The notes under the pieces were generated by a model, which worked only from the letters and a program-made list of their open reading frames with translations, was not told where the DNA came from and did not search any database. Below are positions 55,015-57,179 of a DNA stretch of 64,000 nucleotides, in pieces. The stretch comes from Nereocystis luetkeana. Lineage: Eukaryota; Sar; Phaeophyceae; Laminariales; Laminariaceae. The DNA lies in NCBI GenBank assembly GCA_031213475.1, contig JARUPZ010000007.1:4025586-4089585 (forward strand), given 5' to 3'. Each line of letters starts with the position of its first letter. Positions within the stretch are counted from its first letter, which is position 1. The position numbers and the translations under genes were made by a program.

Positions 55015-56516
55015 GGTGGCGGTGGTGGCGGCAGCGGTGGCAGGTCCACGCAGCAGCACCCCGCGGTGTCCCCCGACCAGCGCGAGCTGTCGCCGGTGCG
55101 GGGTGTCGCACTCGCGAACGGCTTCACCCCGGCCTACGGGGGCGGGACCGGGGTCGGGGCCGGAGTCGGGCTCAGGGTATTTGGACCAGCGGGAGACGCA
55201 TCGACCGACCTAGGAAGCTCGGCCTCCCGGGGTACGACCACAAGCACCAACAGCACCAGCATGAACGGAAATGGAGTTGGAGTTGTAGGAGCCGCGGGAA
55301 GACCAGCTTTCGCTCTTCCGAGCAGGCCGAGCTTCACCGTAACTGCCCCCGTTCTCGGCGCCGGCCTCGGCCCCGGTCTCAGCGGCGTCGCGGGCGGTTC
55401 TAGGAACGTTCTTGGCGCCGGTCGTCCCGAATTTTCCGGCAGGTCTGGCATTTTCTCCGGACGAAATACCTGCGGTACGATAGCCGCGGGCGGGGGCGGG
55501 TTCGGTCTCGGTGCCGGCGTCGCCCTGCCCGTTTCTGGAGGTGGTGGGGGTGGTGGGAGGAGGGGAGGGGGGCGGGGTGATGCGGTAACGCAGGAGTGTA
55601 CGGGGTTGACTCCGGAGAACCAGCAGCTGTGGGCGGCAATGTGCGACGTGCCAGCTCTCGCCGTGGCTGATATGGACGCTGAGGTTTGTCGTGCGATGTA
55701 TATATACTCTGCGTTTGTATTTTTGGGGATGATTTTTGTGTGTGTGTGTGTCCGTCCCGCTTTTGCTCGATATATCTATTTTCATAAAATTGTGTCTGTT
55801 TCTCGGTCTCGTTTTTTTTTTTTTTTTTTATTTGTGTCGAAAGCGTTCGATGTCGCCGGATGTCGTGTATTTTTTTGTGACCGAGTTGAAGGACAGCTTG
55901 GACGCGCATACCGAGATCGCGGCCTCGCCAGTTGTAGGGGGTTTCGTCTCGCGCCCCTACTGCTTCCCATCCCCACGGGTGCGCCCTACGTGCCCTAGCG
56001 CCTGCGCGCTGTAGCTCTGCCTCGCCCCGCTATGTCTTTGTCGTCGTCGTCCCCCGCCCCCTTGAAATGAGTACCCCCCCCCGCCCCCCCCCCCCCCCCC
56101 CCCCCCCCCCCGCCCTCTATTTTGACCCACCCCCACCTACTTATTCACTTGGTGCGTAGCGTTTTTTTGTTTTTATTTCTTGTCTAGTTTGAAGACCATG
56201 CCCAGAATAAACAACGTAATCGGTCCGCCACCTATCCCCCCTCCTCCACCCCCCCCCCCTCCCCCCCTCCCTCCCCCCCCCGCACGCGACAAGCACGCGC
56301 GTAGCTTGGTGCCTCTCCCCCCGCTATCGCCCCCCCGCTAAAAACCTTTTTCTGGTCGGCCCCTTCTTTCTCTGTTGTTTTTGTTTTTTTTCGCGTTTTT
56401 TTTCGCGTTTTTTTGTTTTTTTTCAGATGAACGATGTGGTGCGGCAAGAGGAGGCTGACCTCGAAAAGTTCGCGCAAGAGTTGGCGGGCTTGCTCACCGA
56501 CGATGCGAGAGCATGA
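19790..56516 (+). CDS. Zn(2)-Cys(6) fungal-type zinc-cluster regulator with TPR-like helices; about 22 exons (gene span)
   Basis: Predicted nuclear DNA-binding transcription regulator. Joining exons 1 and 2 gives six cysteines (residues 61, 64, 71, 79, 82, 89) with spacing C-X2-C-X6-C-X7-C-X2-C-X6-C, which fits the fungal Zn(2)-Cys(6) binuclear cluster. Basic residues surround it, and an RRGPKPKRDRE linker follows, as is common in that family. Downstream, paired amphipathic helices rich in Ala and Leu (about residues 300-440 and again in exons 14-15) look TPR-like. Long Gly/Ala/Ser-rich stretches fill exons 19 and 21. The whole protein would be about 1,550-1,600 residues. Codon phase matches across most introns. 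DNA target, partners and pathway cannot be read from the sequence. The exons are listed separately; exons 6-9 and the 18/19 junction are least certain. Confidence 0.8.
20950..21265 (+). repeat. PC1 poly(C)-tailed element in intron 1
   Basis: A long copy: CTGTCGCCCATGTGCAAG near the start, TTGCGACTCGCCGAAACACC, CGACGTGCTCCGTCCCC, CGACTACGGCC, then GAGTAC and C tracts at 21192-21202 and, after a short spacer, 21230-21262. Confidence 0.7.
21724..21822. repeat. H1 hairpin element, TTAA-flanked
   Basis: Both arms are almost perfect (GACCGCAGTCCCGTTTTGGG with its inverse). TTAACCCCC on the left and GGGGTTAACCCC on the right give a clear TTAA boundary at each end. Confidence 0.85.
21823..23980. other. 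Intron 1 sequence, no exon called
   Basis: Long frames on the minus strand at 22145-22912 and 23328-23963 have no recognisable domain and include low-complexity proline runs from G tracts. I treat them as chance. A G tract lies at 22809-22830. Confidence 0.4.
23985..24236 (-). mobile_element. S3 tRNA-headed SINE-like element
   Basis: On the minus strand a perfect T-arm-like hairpin, CCGAGGTTCGAATCTCGG, lies at about 24171-24188. A body and a CGCGATAGAAACGAAGGCG segment follow, then a G tract (C tract on plus at 23990-24008). 28540-28770 is a second copy. The acceptor stem does not pair, so this is not a functional tRNA. Confidence 0.6.
24237..24332. repeat. H1 hairpin element
   Basis: TTAACCCTTTTAGCACCGCA opens the copy and CCCGAAAGGGTT closes it. 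It is slightly more diverged than the copies at 18247 and 21724. Confidence 0.8.
24333..25371. other. Intron 1 sequence, nothing recognisable
   Basis: AT-richer sequence with several ACCTGGTA/TACCAGGT motifs. No domain, RNA gene or repeat family is identified. Confidence 0.4.
25372..25794 (+). mobile_element. Possible LINE ORF2 C-terminal remnant
   Basis: An open stretch of about 140 codons reads WHRCIVEDLREF, then WYRGILEAAERFMVRWHEAE and a basic Gly/Arg-rich tail ending at TAG 25792-25794. A W-x5-EDL motif near the C-terminus resembles the end of some LINE ORF2 proteins. That resemblance is weak, and this could instead be an unknown gene fragment. A diverged copy of its last 60 bases lies at about 26050-26110. 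There is no upstream reverse transcriptase. Confidence 0.3.
27054..27149. repeat. M1 MITE copy, 3'-truncated
   Basis: The left end CGGGGGACCATATTAAATAGG is intact. The right end stops after GGTCCTACTTACTA without the closing GGTCCCCCG. Confidence 0.75.
27752..28106 (+). mobile_element. S2 SINE with tRNA-like head and A-rich tail
   Basis: The head (about 27753-27825) has an A-box-like TGGTTCAAGTGGTTAACC and the B box GGGTTCGAGCCCC. The body includes CAATTGTTGAGAGCGCC and TCGCGATAAAAATGAAGGC, followed by a G-run. The 3' end is GATGAGCAAAAAAAAA with further A-rich sequence. The start of the head also pairs with CCACTTGAACCA at 27737-27748 to form a 12-bp stem. Confidence 0.75.
28206..28463. repeat. 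M1 MITE interrupted by a second M1 (nested pair)
   Basis: The outer copy starts CGGGGGACCATAGTGAATA at 28210 and resumes after 28372, closing with GGTCCCCCGTAATAA. The inner copy spans about 28262-28372 with complete ends (GGGGGACCATAGTTAATAGG and GGTCCCCCGTAATA). The inner one must have inserted later. Confidence 0.8.
28540..28770 (-). mobile_element. S3 SINE-like element, second copy
   Basis: It aligns with 23985-24236: a C tract at 28548-28563, TTCATTTTTTGTCGCGCGGC, TCACTGCCCGTCGAATTGCA, and the T-arm-like CCGAGATCCAAACCTCGG. The loop of the B box is mutated (CCAAACC), so Pol III activity is unlikely. Confidence 0.6.
29169..29264. repeat. H1 hairpin element
   Basis: CACCGCAGTCCCGTTTTGGG and its inverse pair across GGAAATTTGAGTGG. 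The right flank is GGGGTTAAC, while the left flank has lost TTAA (CCAAACCCC). Confidence 0.8.
30145..30190. repeat. Single terminus of a TIR element related to 34285-34530
   Basis: The minus strand reads AGGGTCATTCTTATTGGAGA, then GTTTTTTCCCATAATTTCG, matching the left terminus at 34285. No second terminus is found nearby. Confidence 0.6.
31227..31330. repeat. M1 MITE copy
   Basis: GGGGGGCCATAGTTGGTAGG opens it and AACGATGGTCCCCCG closes it. The centre has GTTAGTAAAAATGGTTAAA, as in other copies. Confidence 0.8.
31628..31722. repeat. H1 hairpin element, ends eroded
   Basis: TACCGCAGTCTCGTTTTGGG pairs with CCCAAAAACGGGACTGCGG. The TTAA flanks are not preserved. Confidence 0.75.
32488..32772 (+). 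mobile_element. S2 SINE, head-truncated copy
   Basis: It matches 27835-28106 closely from ACTTTGCCTTTATTTGCAAA through CAATTGTTGAGAGCGCC and TCGCGATAAAAATGAAGGC to the GATGAGCAAAAAAAAA tail. The tRNA-like head is missing, as is usual for 5'-truncated retroposons. Confidence 0.8.
33735..33783. repeat. GTT triplet microsatellite, about 16 units
   Basis: An uninterrupted TTG/GTT run in intron 1. Similar runs occur at 13012-13058, 45960-45992 and 52036-52085. Confidence 0.95.
34031..34139. repeat. M1 MITE copy
   Basis: TTACGGGGGACCATAGTTAA opens it. The right end is worn (ATCCACTATGGTCCCATTT). Confidence 0.75.
34285..34530. repeat. About 245-bp element with inverted termini (distinct from M1 and H1)
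   Basis: The left end AGGGTCATTCTTATCGGAGA matches the reverse of the right end AGGTTCATTCGTATCGGAGA, extended by TTTTTTCCCAAATTTCG-like sequence on both sides. The interior is very T-rich. It lies about 320 bp upstream of exon 2. Confidence 0.7.
34853..34936 (+). CDS. Zinc-cluster gene, exon 2
   Basis: The acceptor is GAAACAG|GCG and the donor GAGAAG|GTATGT. With exon 1 the frame reads RRCDGDGINPCSLCRNK and continues through EVPCKYSKKER. It supplies Cys 71, 79, 82 and 89. Its length is 84 bases: one base completes Arg 69, 27 codons follow, and two bases start Arg 97. Confidence 0.85.
34966..35188. repeat. Tandem duplication, two 105-bp copies at 117-bp period
   Basis: TTCGAAGTATACGTGTACGA at 34971 recurs at 35088, and the copies match through CTCCTACTAATGATTGTTTC with almost no difference. 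It starts 30 bp after the exon 2 donor, preceded by an AT dinucleotide run. The near identity implies a recent duplication. Confidence 0.9.
35220..35376. repeat. Two TGC/GCT microsatellite tracts
   Basis: Tracts at about 35223-35247 and 35323-35374 are built of CTG/TGC units with a few TTC changes. Both lie in intron 2. Confidence 0.9.
35666..35704. repeat. H1 half element
   Basis: Only the left arm is seen (GTACCGCAGTCCCGTTTTTG). The right arm is absent. Confidence 0.65.
35830..35975 (-). repeat. PC1 tail fragment followed by PC2 fragment
   Basis: Minus strand: the PC1 end (GGTCATACGACTACGGCCAT, GATAATGAGTAC, C tract at 35836-35844 on the plus strand as G). A PC2 segment follows (TCTCGAAGGGATGCGTGGTC, then ATGAGTAC) without its own C tract. 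Confidence 0.65.
36103..36355 (-). repeat. PC1 element, near full length
   Basis: From the G tract at 36102-36114 (plus) through TGTACTCATTATCATGCATG, CGGGACGGAGCACGTCGG and TCCTACTAAGAACCGC to TGAATTGA. It is one of the best copies for defining the 5' end of the family. Confidence 0.75.
36356..38017. other. Rest of intron 2, no exon called
   Basis: The phase of exons 2 and 3 matches directly, so no exon is required here. Long open plus-strand frames around 36670-37010 are Ser/Phe/Leu-rich without a domain. A G tract lies at 37810-37820. Confidence 0.4.
38018..38201 (+). CDS. Zinc-cluster gene, exon 3
   Basis: The acceptor is TGTGTCTACAG|G and the donor GAGGAG|GTAAGG. The first base completes Arg 97, then GPKPKRDRETEEATGG follows, the basic linker after the cluster. 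The end reads VPIPSMLDWVGGEE. It encodes 61 codons and ends in phase 0. Confidence 0.85.
38780..38932 (+). CDS. Zinc-cluster gene, exon 4
   Basis: The acceptor is GCGCATGCAG|GG and the donor CACGAG|GTGCGT. 51 codons in phase 0 read RLTPSIATGMLGMAENRHLN followed by SFFTGFGSCTQIVHE. This conserved-looking block directly follows the basic linker and continues in exon 5 with NEIRGAMIYVL. Confidence 0.85.
39050..39072. repeat. Poly(C) tract in intron 4
   Basis: A run of about 20 C with no PC1 or PC2 body next to it. Confidence 0.9.
39160..39432 (+). repeat. R270 intronic repeat, copy 1
   Basis: Tetranucleotide-like TAGATAGATGACGAGCTATC and palindromic ATCTATCTGCAGAT segments are followed by GTGCAGGTCCAACGCAGGAA, ATGATGATGCAGACTATGCG and CAACATGAGCTAGATCATAC. 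Copies 2 and 3 are at 47640-47935 and 49970-50225. Confidence 0.7.
39451..39551. repeat. H1 hairpin element in intron 4
   Basis: GCACCGCAGCCCCTTATGGG pairs with CCCAAAACGAGACCGCAGTC. It is diverged, and its ends retain CTTTTTAG and CTAAAAAGG. Confidence 0.75.
39675..39770 (+). repeat. PC2 poly(C)-tailed repeat
   Basis: TCTCGAAAGGGATGCGTGGT, CAATGGTCAAATGACTAAGG and CAACAAATAAGTACGCCCTC lead into a C tract at about 39745-39766. Confidence 0.7.
39892..40326 (+). CDS. Zinc-cluster gene, exon 5
   Basis: The acceptor is CCCATGACCAG|AAT and the donor GAGGAG|GTGGGT. It is 145 codons, phase 0 at both ends. A low-complexity Asp/Ser/Gly segment sits in the middle. The end is a helical pair: RLSAGVACLWAGIGVGAMLC followed by EDTMRYAENAREAIKGCYDV. 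The Ala/Leu spacing resembles a TPR unit. Confidence 0.85.
40675..40811 (+). CDS. Zinc-cluster gene, exon 6
   Basis: The acceptor is ACACCGTAG|GTC. It reads VLRAFLCLAHMHSFREDFPK and then FFRYTAMANDVAASLDRQ, a second TPR-like helical pair. I place the donor at GTCGG|GTGGGA (phase 2), because this lets exon 7 read in its protein-like frame. A donor at GGCAG|GTGGGT (40788, phase 0) is equally good in isolation and would drop or re-frame exon 7. Confidence 0.7.
41462..41525 (+). CDS. Zinc-cluster gene, exon 7 (tentative)
   Basis: The acceptor is CTTGTGCAG|G and the donor CCCTCA|GTAAGG. With phase 2 from exon 6 it reads EVITPSVAGRFDELGAVVVP, clearly protein-like, and ends in phase 0 as exon 8 requires. 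If exon 6 ends at 40788, this exon would be Gly-rich in another frame or skipped. Confidence 0.5.
41640..41735 (+). repeat. Poly(C) tract plus PC1 tail fragment in intron 7
   Basis: A C tract at 41633-41656 is followed by GGTCATACGACTACGGCCAT, GAGTACATCTCTCC and a second C tract at 41712-41727. Confidence 0.75.
41856..42155 (+). repeat. PC2 followed by PC1 in intron 7
   Basis: PC2 (TCTCGAAAGGGATGCGTGGT to ATGAGTACG) ends in a C tract at 41922-41938. A near full-length PC1 follows directly (TTCGTAGGATGCAGCTCACT, GACGTGCCCCGTCCCCGGC, GACATGGAGTACACCCCC). PC1 ends about 90 bp upstream of exon 8. Confidence 0.75.
42245..42340 (+). CDS. Zinc-cluster gene, exon 8
   Basis: The acceptor is CGCGTACCAG|GGG and the donor ATCGAG|GTATGG. 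Its 32 codons, phase 0 to 0, read GCSEPAKFLLRCFDAIGHFL and then ELEGEEANSPIE. The same frame stays open for 50 bases upstream with an Ala-rich helical sequence, so the true acceptor could lie further left, although no other AG fits well. Confidence 0.75.
42892..43250 (+). repeat. PC2 followed by PC1 in intron 8
   Basis: PC2 (42892-42975) ends ATGAGTACCCCCCG. PC1 (about 42975-43250) is near full length, from CTCATTGAAGCTGTCGTCCA to GAGTACATCTCTCCCATCGA and a C tract at 43222-43252. This PC2-PC1 order is the same as in intron 7. Confidence 0.8.
43525..44035 (+). CDS. Zinc-cluster gene, exon 9 (start uncertain)
   Basis: The end is firm: the donor GAAAG|GTGCGA is in phase 1, and the frame reads ATAWKSARQAAVAMAIDDAE and, later, RAAPHELSTLAVNAMVVGPP. 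The start is not firm. A CAG/AGC tract (about 43610-43722) is open in all three frames. I place the acceptor at a CAG in phase 0 after the stop at 43513. A possible extra exon upstream (about 43376-43511) reads NPYLRHLYFALENVEKG in the same frame but has no good acceptor. Confidence 0.6.
44090..44192. repeat. M1 MITE copy in intron 9
   Basis: GCGGGGGCGCCGTATTAAAT opens a worn left end and CTGTATGGTCCCCCGCAG closes it. It lies 55 bp after the exon 9 donor. Confidence 0.7.
44500..44700. repeat. Long imperfect G-rich tract in intron 9
   Basis: About 200 bases of GGTGG/GGGGG repeats on the plus strand. It gives spurious Pro-rich frames on the minus strand. Multiple GGGG runs could form G-quadruplexes. 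Confidence 0.85.
45134..45401 (+). CDS. Zinc-cluster gene, exon 10
   Basis: The acceptor is CCCCCATCAG|TG and the donor AGAAG|GTAGGA. The phase 1 codon from exon 9 (G|TG, Val) is completed, then KERFPGLASAVRIQQCLSVL and GDNPVTQHLQSFAF follow. A Ser run and a Gly/Arg-rich tail finish the exon, which ends in phase 2. The first half looks helical and conserved. Confidence 0.8.
45435..45715 (-). repeat. PC1 fragment followed by PC2 in intron 10
   Basis: Read on the minus strand: PC2 (CTCCGTCTCGAAAGGGATGC to AACAAATGAGTACCCCC) and truncated PC1 (GCATTGTAGGGATGCGAGGG to GATATCGAGTACACCCC), with G tracts between them on the plus strand. Confidence 0.75.
46111..46180 (+). CDS. Zinc-cluster gene, exon 11 (tentative)
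   Basis: The acceptor is GGCGTGGCAG|G and the donor AGGCAA|GTGCGC. It converts phase 2 (exon 10) to phase 0 (exon 12), which exon 12 needs. It reads RTAARDTTPATAPAAYEFPL followed by KRQ. The frame stays open for a further 220 bases, so an alternative, longer exon is possible. Confidence 0.5.
47361..47535 (+). CDS. Zinc-cluster gene, exon 12
   Basis: The acceptor is GTTTCTCCAG|TTG and the donor GCTAG|GTGAGG. 58 codons plus one base read LNQVLFVGDTRILEVSMGVD, CSCIKVMCKAVAGVPWGEV and ADARVVANTADAILIPVL. It is one of the most protein-like exons in the window, with little low complexity. Confidence 0.85.
47540..47640. repeat. AG dinucleotide microsatellite
   Basis: GAGAGA repeats with GGGGTAGATG-type interruptions start 5 bp after the exon 12 donor. 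Confidence 0.9.
47640..47935 (+). repeat. R270 intronic repeat, copy 2
   Basis: It contains the perfect palindrome ATGATCTATCTGTCGACAGA with TAGATCAT, then GTGCAGGATCTGTTGAG, ACATGATGCAGATTATCCGG and GCAACCTGAGCTACC. It aligns with 39160-39432 in the same order and orientation. Confidence 0.7.
48261..48293 (+). CDS. Zinc-cluster gene, exon 13 (33-bp microexon)
   Basis: The acceptor follows a 20-base T run (TTTTTTGCAG|CC) and the donor is CCCC|GTACGT, both strong. It encodes AKGAAPPPPHP across its junctions. It takes phase 1 in and gives phase 1 out, so it links exons 12 and 14 exactly. Confidence 0.7.
48536..48683 (+). CDS. Zinc-cluster gene, exon 14 (GC donor)
   Basis: The acceptor is CACCCCCAG|CC. 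The exon reads SPSLSRSFCAVKLLTDAAFA, then HLCLGNAEDALRAVRRFSAI and LKDFPGIM, a TPR-like helical pair. No GT donor fits in phase. The GC donor ATGAG|GCGAGT gives phase 2, which exon 15 completes to Arg (AG|G). Confidence 0.8.
48690..48880. repeat. T-rich tandem in intron 14
   Basis: Repeats of TTTTCATTTTTGTTTCTG with a period near 24 bases, seen about six times. It explains the Phe-rich open frames here. Confidence 0.85.
49010..49110. repeat. M1 MITE copy in intron 14
   Basis: CCGGGGGACCGCAGTAACCT opens it and TTTACTACGGTCCCCCG closes it. The centre has the family's TATATATTTACC segment. Confidence 0.8.
49425..49470 (-). repeat. PC1 tail fragment in intron 14
   Basis: A short G run, then TGTACTCGATATGTATGC and GGCCGTGGTCGTATG, correspond to the last 45 bases of PC1. 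Confidence 0.6.
49543..49653 (+). CDS. Zinc-cluster gene, exon 15
   Basis: The acceptor is TGTGGCGGACAG|G and the donor ATGAA|GTAAGT. It reads FPPWRHCVHWMAGMLESAGL and then RNLYEGLREGLKVISM, a continuation of the helical repeat of exon 14. It ends in phase 2. Confidence 0.85.
49970..50225 (+). repeat. R270 intronic repeat, copy 3
   Basis: ACGATCTATTTATCTATC, GGTACAGGTCCAGCCCAGGA, GTACGGCTCCCGCCTC and CATCATGAGCTAGATCACAC align with copies 1 and 2. It is closer to copy 1. Confidence 0.7.
50595..50632. repeat. GCT triplet microsatellite in intron 15
   Basis: An uninterrupted TGC/GCT run of about 12 units, some 85 bp upstream of the exon 16 acceptor. Confidence 0.95.
50717..50792 (+). CDS. Zinc-cluster gene, exon 16
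   Basis: The acceptor is TTTCGGCAG|G and the donor TGCCAG|GTGACT. AA|G completes Lys, then SMPTLPDFGEGAHDIMCKCS and HFRCQ follow. Three cysteines and two histidines cluster near the end, but I recognise no zinc-finger spacing. Confidence 0.8.
51222..51300. repeat. GTGATG/GGTGGT repeat in intron 16
   Basis: Imperfect GGT and GAT triplets. Long C tracts follow at 51360-51377 and 51403-51424. Confidence 0.85.
51455..51840 (+). repeat. PC1 with duplicated tail, then PC2
   Basis: A full-length-like PC1 starts at GTGAACTCATTGAAGCTGCC. Its last 50 bases (GGTCATACGACTACGGCCAT, GATATCGAGTACCCCC) occur twice, separated by a C tract at 51697-51706. PC2 (AATGGTCAAATGTCTAAGGC to ATGAGTATGCCCC) follows. 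Confidence 0.8.
52137..52272 (+). CDS. Zinc-cluster gene, exon 17
   Basis: The acceptor is CCACAAAAG|GCG, preceded by T-rich sequence, and the donor is TCCG|GTAAGC. It reads ATHRALAEHAARDPFGAFHV, PDKCPHYGTARRAAKAKGAA and GVLRS. It ends in phase 1. Confidence 0.8.
52511..52613 (+). CDS. Zinc-cluster gene, exon 18 (3' end uncertain)
   Basis: The acceptor is ATATTTCAG|CC. G|CC completes Ala, then VLPYVRKAARRTRGAFARFW and MAGKEIEAAPGAA follow. The best GT donor is GCAGG|GTGGGG (phase 2), which does not match the best acceptor of exon 19 (phase 1). A GC donor or a shifted acceptor could resolve this. Confidence 0.65.
52790..53424 (+). CDS. Zinc-cluster gene, exon 19 (5' end uncertain)
   Basis: In the frame that joins exon 20 it encodes a Ser/Ala/Thr-rich segment, a Gly-Ala repeat (AGAGAGAG) and Gly/Val-rich sequence, ending SGQDGGGGLPNE at donor AATGAG|GTGTGG (phase 0). 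The acceptor GATTCAG|GC at 52789 needs phase 1, and one further right (near 52829) would fit phase 2. The start of the exon also reads GRQAEECWFDDLLRLQKA in another frame, which looks more globular, so alternative splicing or an assembly slip is possible. Confidence 0.55.
53681..53790. repeat. M1 MITE copy in intron 19
   Basis: GCGGAGGACCATAGTAAATA opens it and TTTACTATGGGCCCCCCCG closes it. Confidence 0.8.
53985..54086 (+). CDS. Zinc-cluster gene, exon 20
   Basis: The acceptor is TTCCCGAAG|GAA and the donor CAGCAG|GTGAGA. 34 codons, phase 0 to 0, read ENGWQAKRTTGGHPHPRLPA and then PESSFDAFVRDGQQ. Confidence 0.8.
54760..55683 (+). CDS. Zinc-cluster gene, exon 21
   Basis: The acceptor is CCCCGTCGCAG|TCG, in phase 0. 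It starts SPPPVPEIIQTPSIAHKRVG and then enters a long Gly/Ser/Ala-rich region with a Gly run of about 17. The last 30 residues become ordinary again (GLTPENQQLWAAMCDVPALA, then VADMDAE). The donor is GCTGAG|GTTTGT, a weaker site than the others. It encodes 308 codons. Confidence 0.8.
56427..56516 (+). CDS. Zinc-cluster gene, exon 22 with stop codon
   Basis: The acceptor follows a long T-rich tract (TTTTTTTCAG|ATG). It reads MNDVVRQEEADLEKFAQELA and then GLLTDDARA, followed by TGA at 56514-56516. The join to exon 21 is in phase 0. The tail is acidic and helical, which would suit a C-terminal interaction or activation segment, but that is inference. Confidence 0.8.
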   Translation: MNDVVRQEEADLEKFAQELAGLLTDDARA

Positions 56517-56524
56517 CGGATTTT

Positions 56525-57110
56525 CGGTCACGCCTAGTCACAAAGCGCGGCGTGATACCTCCCGCTTCGCTTTTGGTCGCTCGGCTGAATGGGGGAGAAA
56601 TGCGGTGTGACGATGGCCGCTTCGCTCTATAGCCTGCCTGACCGATTGATGAAGAAAAGGCGGTGTGGCAACCGCCGCTTCGGTTTTTGCTTGCTCCGCT
56701 GATTTTGGGGAGAAATGCGGCGTGTGATAACCGGCTTCGCTTTGCTCTCTCGGCCGATTGGGGGAGAAGGGGTGAGACGCTGACGTGGAAGGGGTATGGT
56801 TGCTGCTTCGCTTTCCTGGGCCGATGTTGGGGGAGGGGAGAGGGGACGGCAGAGTGCAAGTGAAGCGTGGTATGATAGCTGCTTCGCGTTGCTTGCTTTG
56901 GCCGGTTGATGAAGAAATGCGGTGTAATCGTTGCCGCTTCGGTTTTTGCTTGGAAGACCGGTTGGGGGAGGGGAGAGGGGACGGCGGAGTGCAAGTGAAG
57001 CGTGGTATGATAGCTGCTTCGCGTTGCTTGCTTTGGCCGGTTGATGAAGAAATGCGGTGTAATCGTTGCCGCTTCGGTTTTTGCTTGGAAGACCGGTTGG
57101 GGGAGGGGGG
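56525..57110. repeat. Degenerate tandem array just after the zinc-cluster stop codon
   Basis: Units of about 60-70 bases with GCCGCTTCGCTTTTGCTTGC, GGCCGATTGGGGGAGAAATG and GCGGTGTGAT variants repeat about nine times. The last two-unit block (about 56836-56970 and 56971-57105) is an almost exact 135-bp duplication. A minus-strand frame stays open through it because the period is a multiple of three. It may be the gene's 3' UTR or lie beyond it. Confidence 0.8.
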
Positions 57111-57114
57111 CGGG

Positions 57115-57175
57115 CATGGGAGGGGGGTGTACTCGAGATCATGCATGGCCGTAGTCGTACGGCCATAGACGAATG
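57115..57175 (-). repeat. PC1 tail fragment
   Basis: A G run, TGTACTCGAGATCATGCATG and GGCCGTAGTCGTACGGCC identify it. It abuts the tandem array. Confidence 0.65.
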
Positions 57176-57179
57176 ATGG

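Noticed and set aside
55690-56010. Extra coding exon between exons 21 and 22
   Set aside because: Open frames exist (for example SPDVVYFFVTELKDSLDA), but exons 21 and 22 already join in phase 0 and no acceptor-donor pair preserves that.
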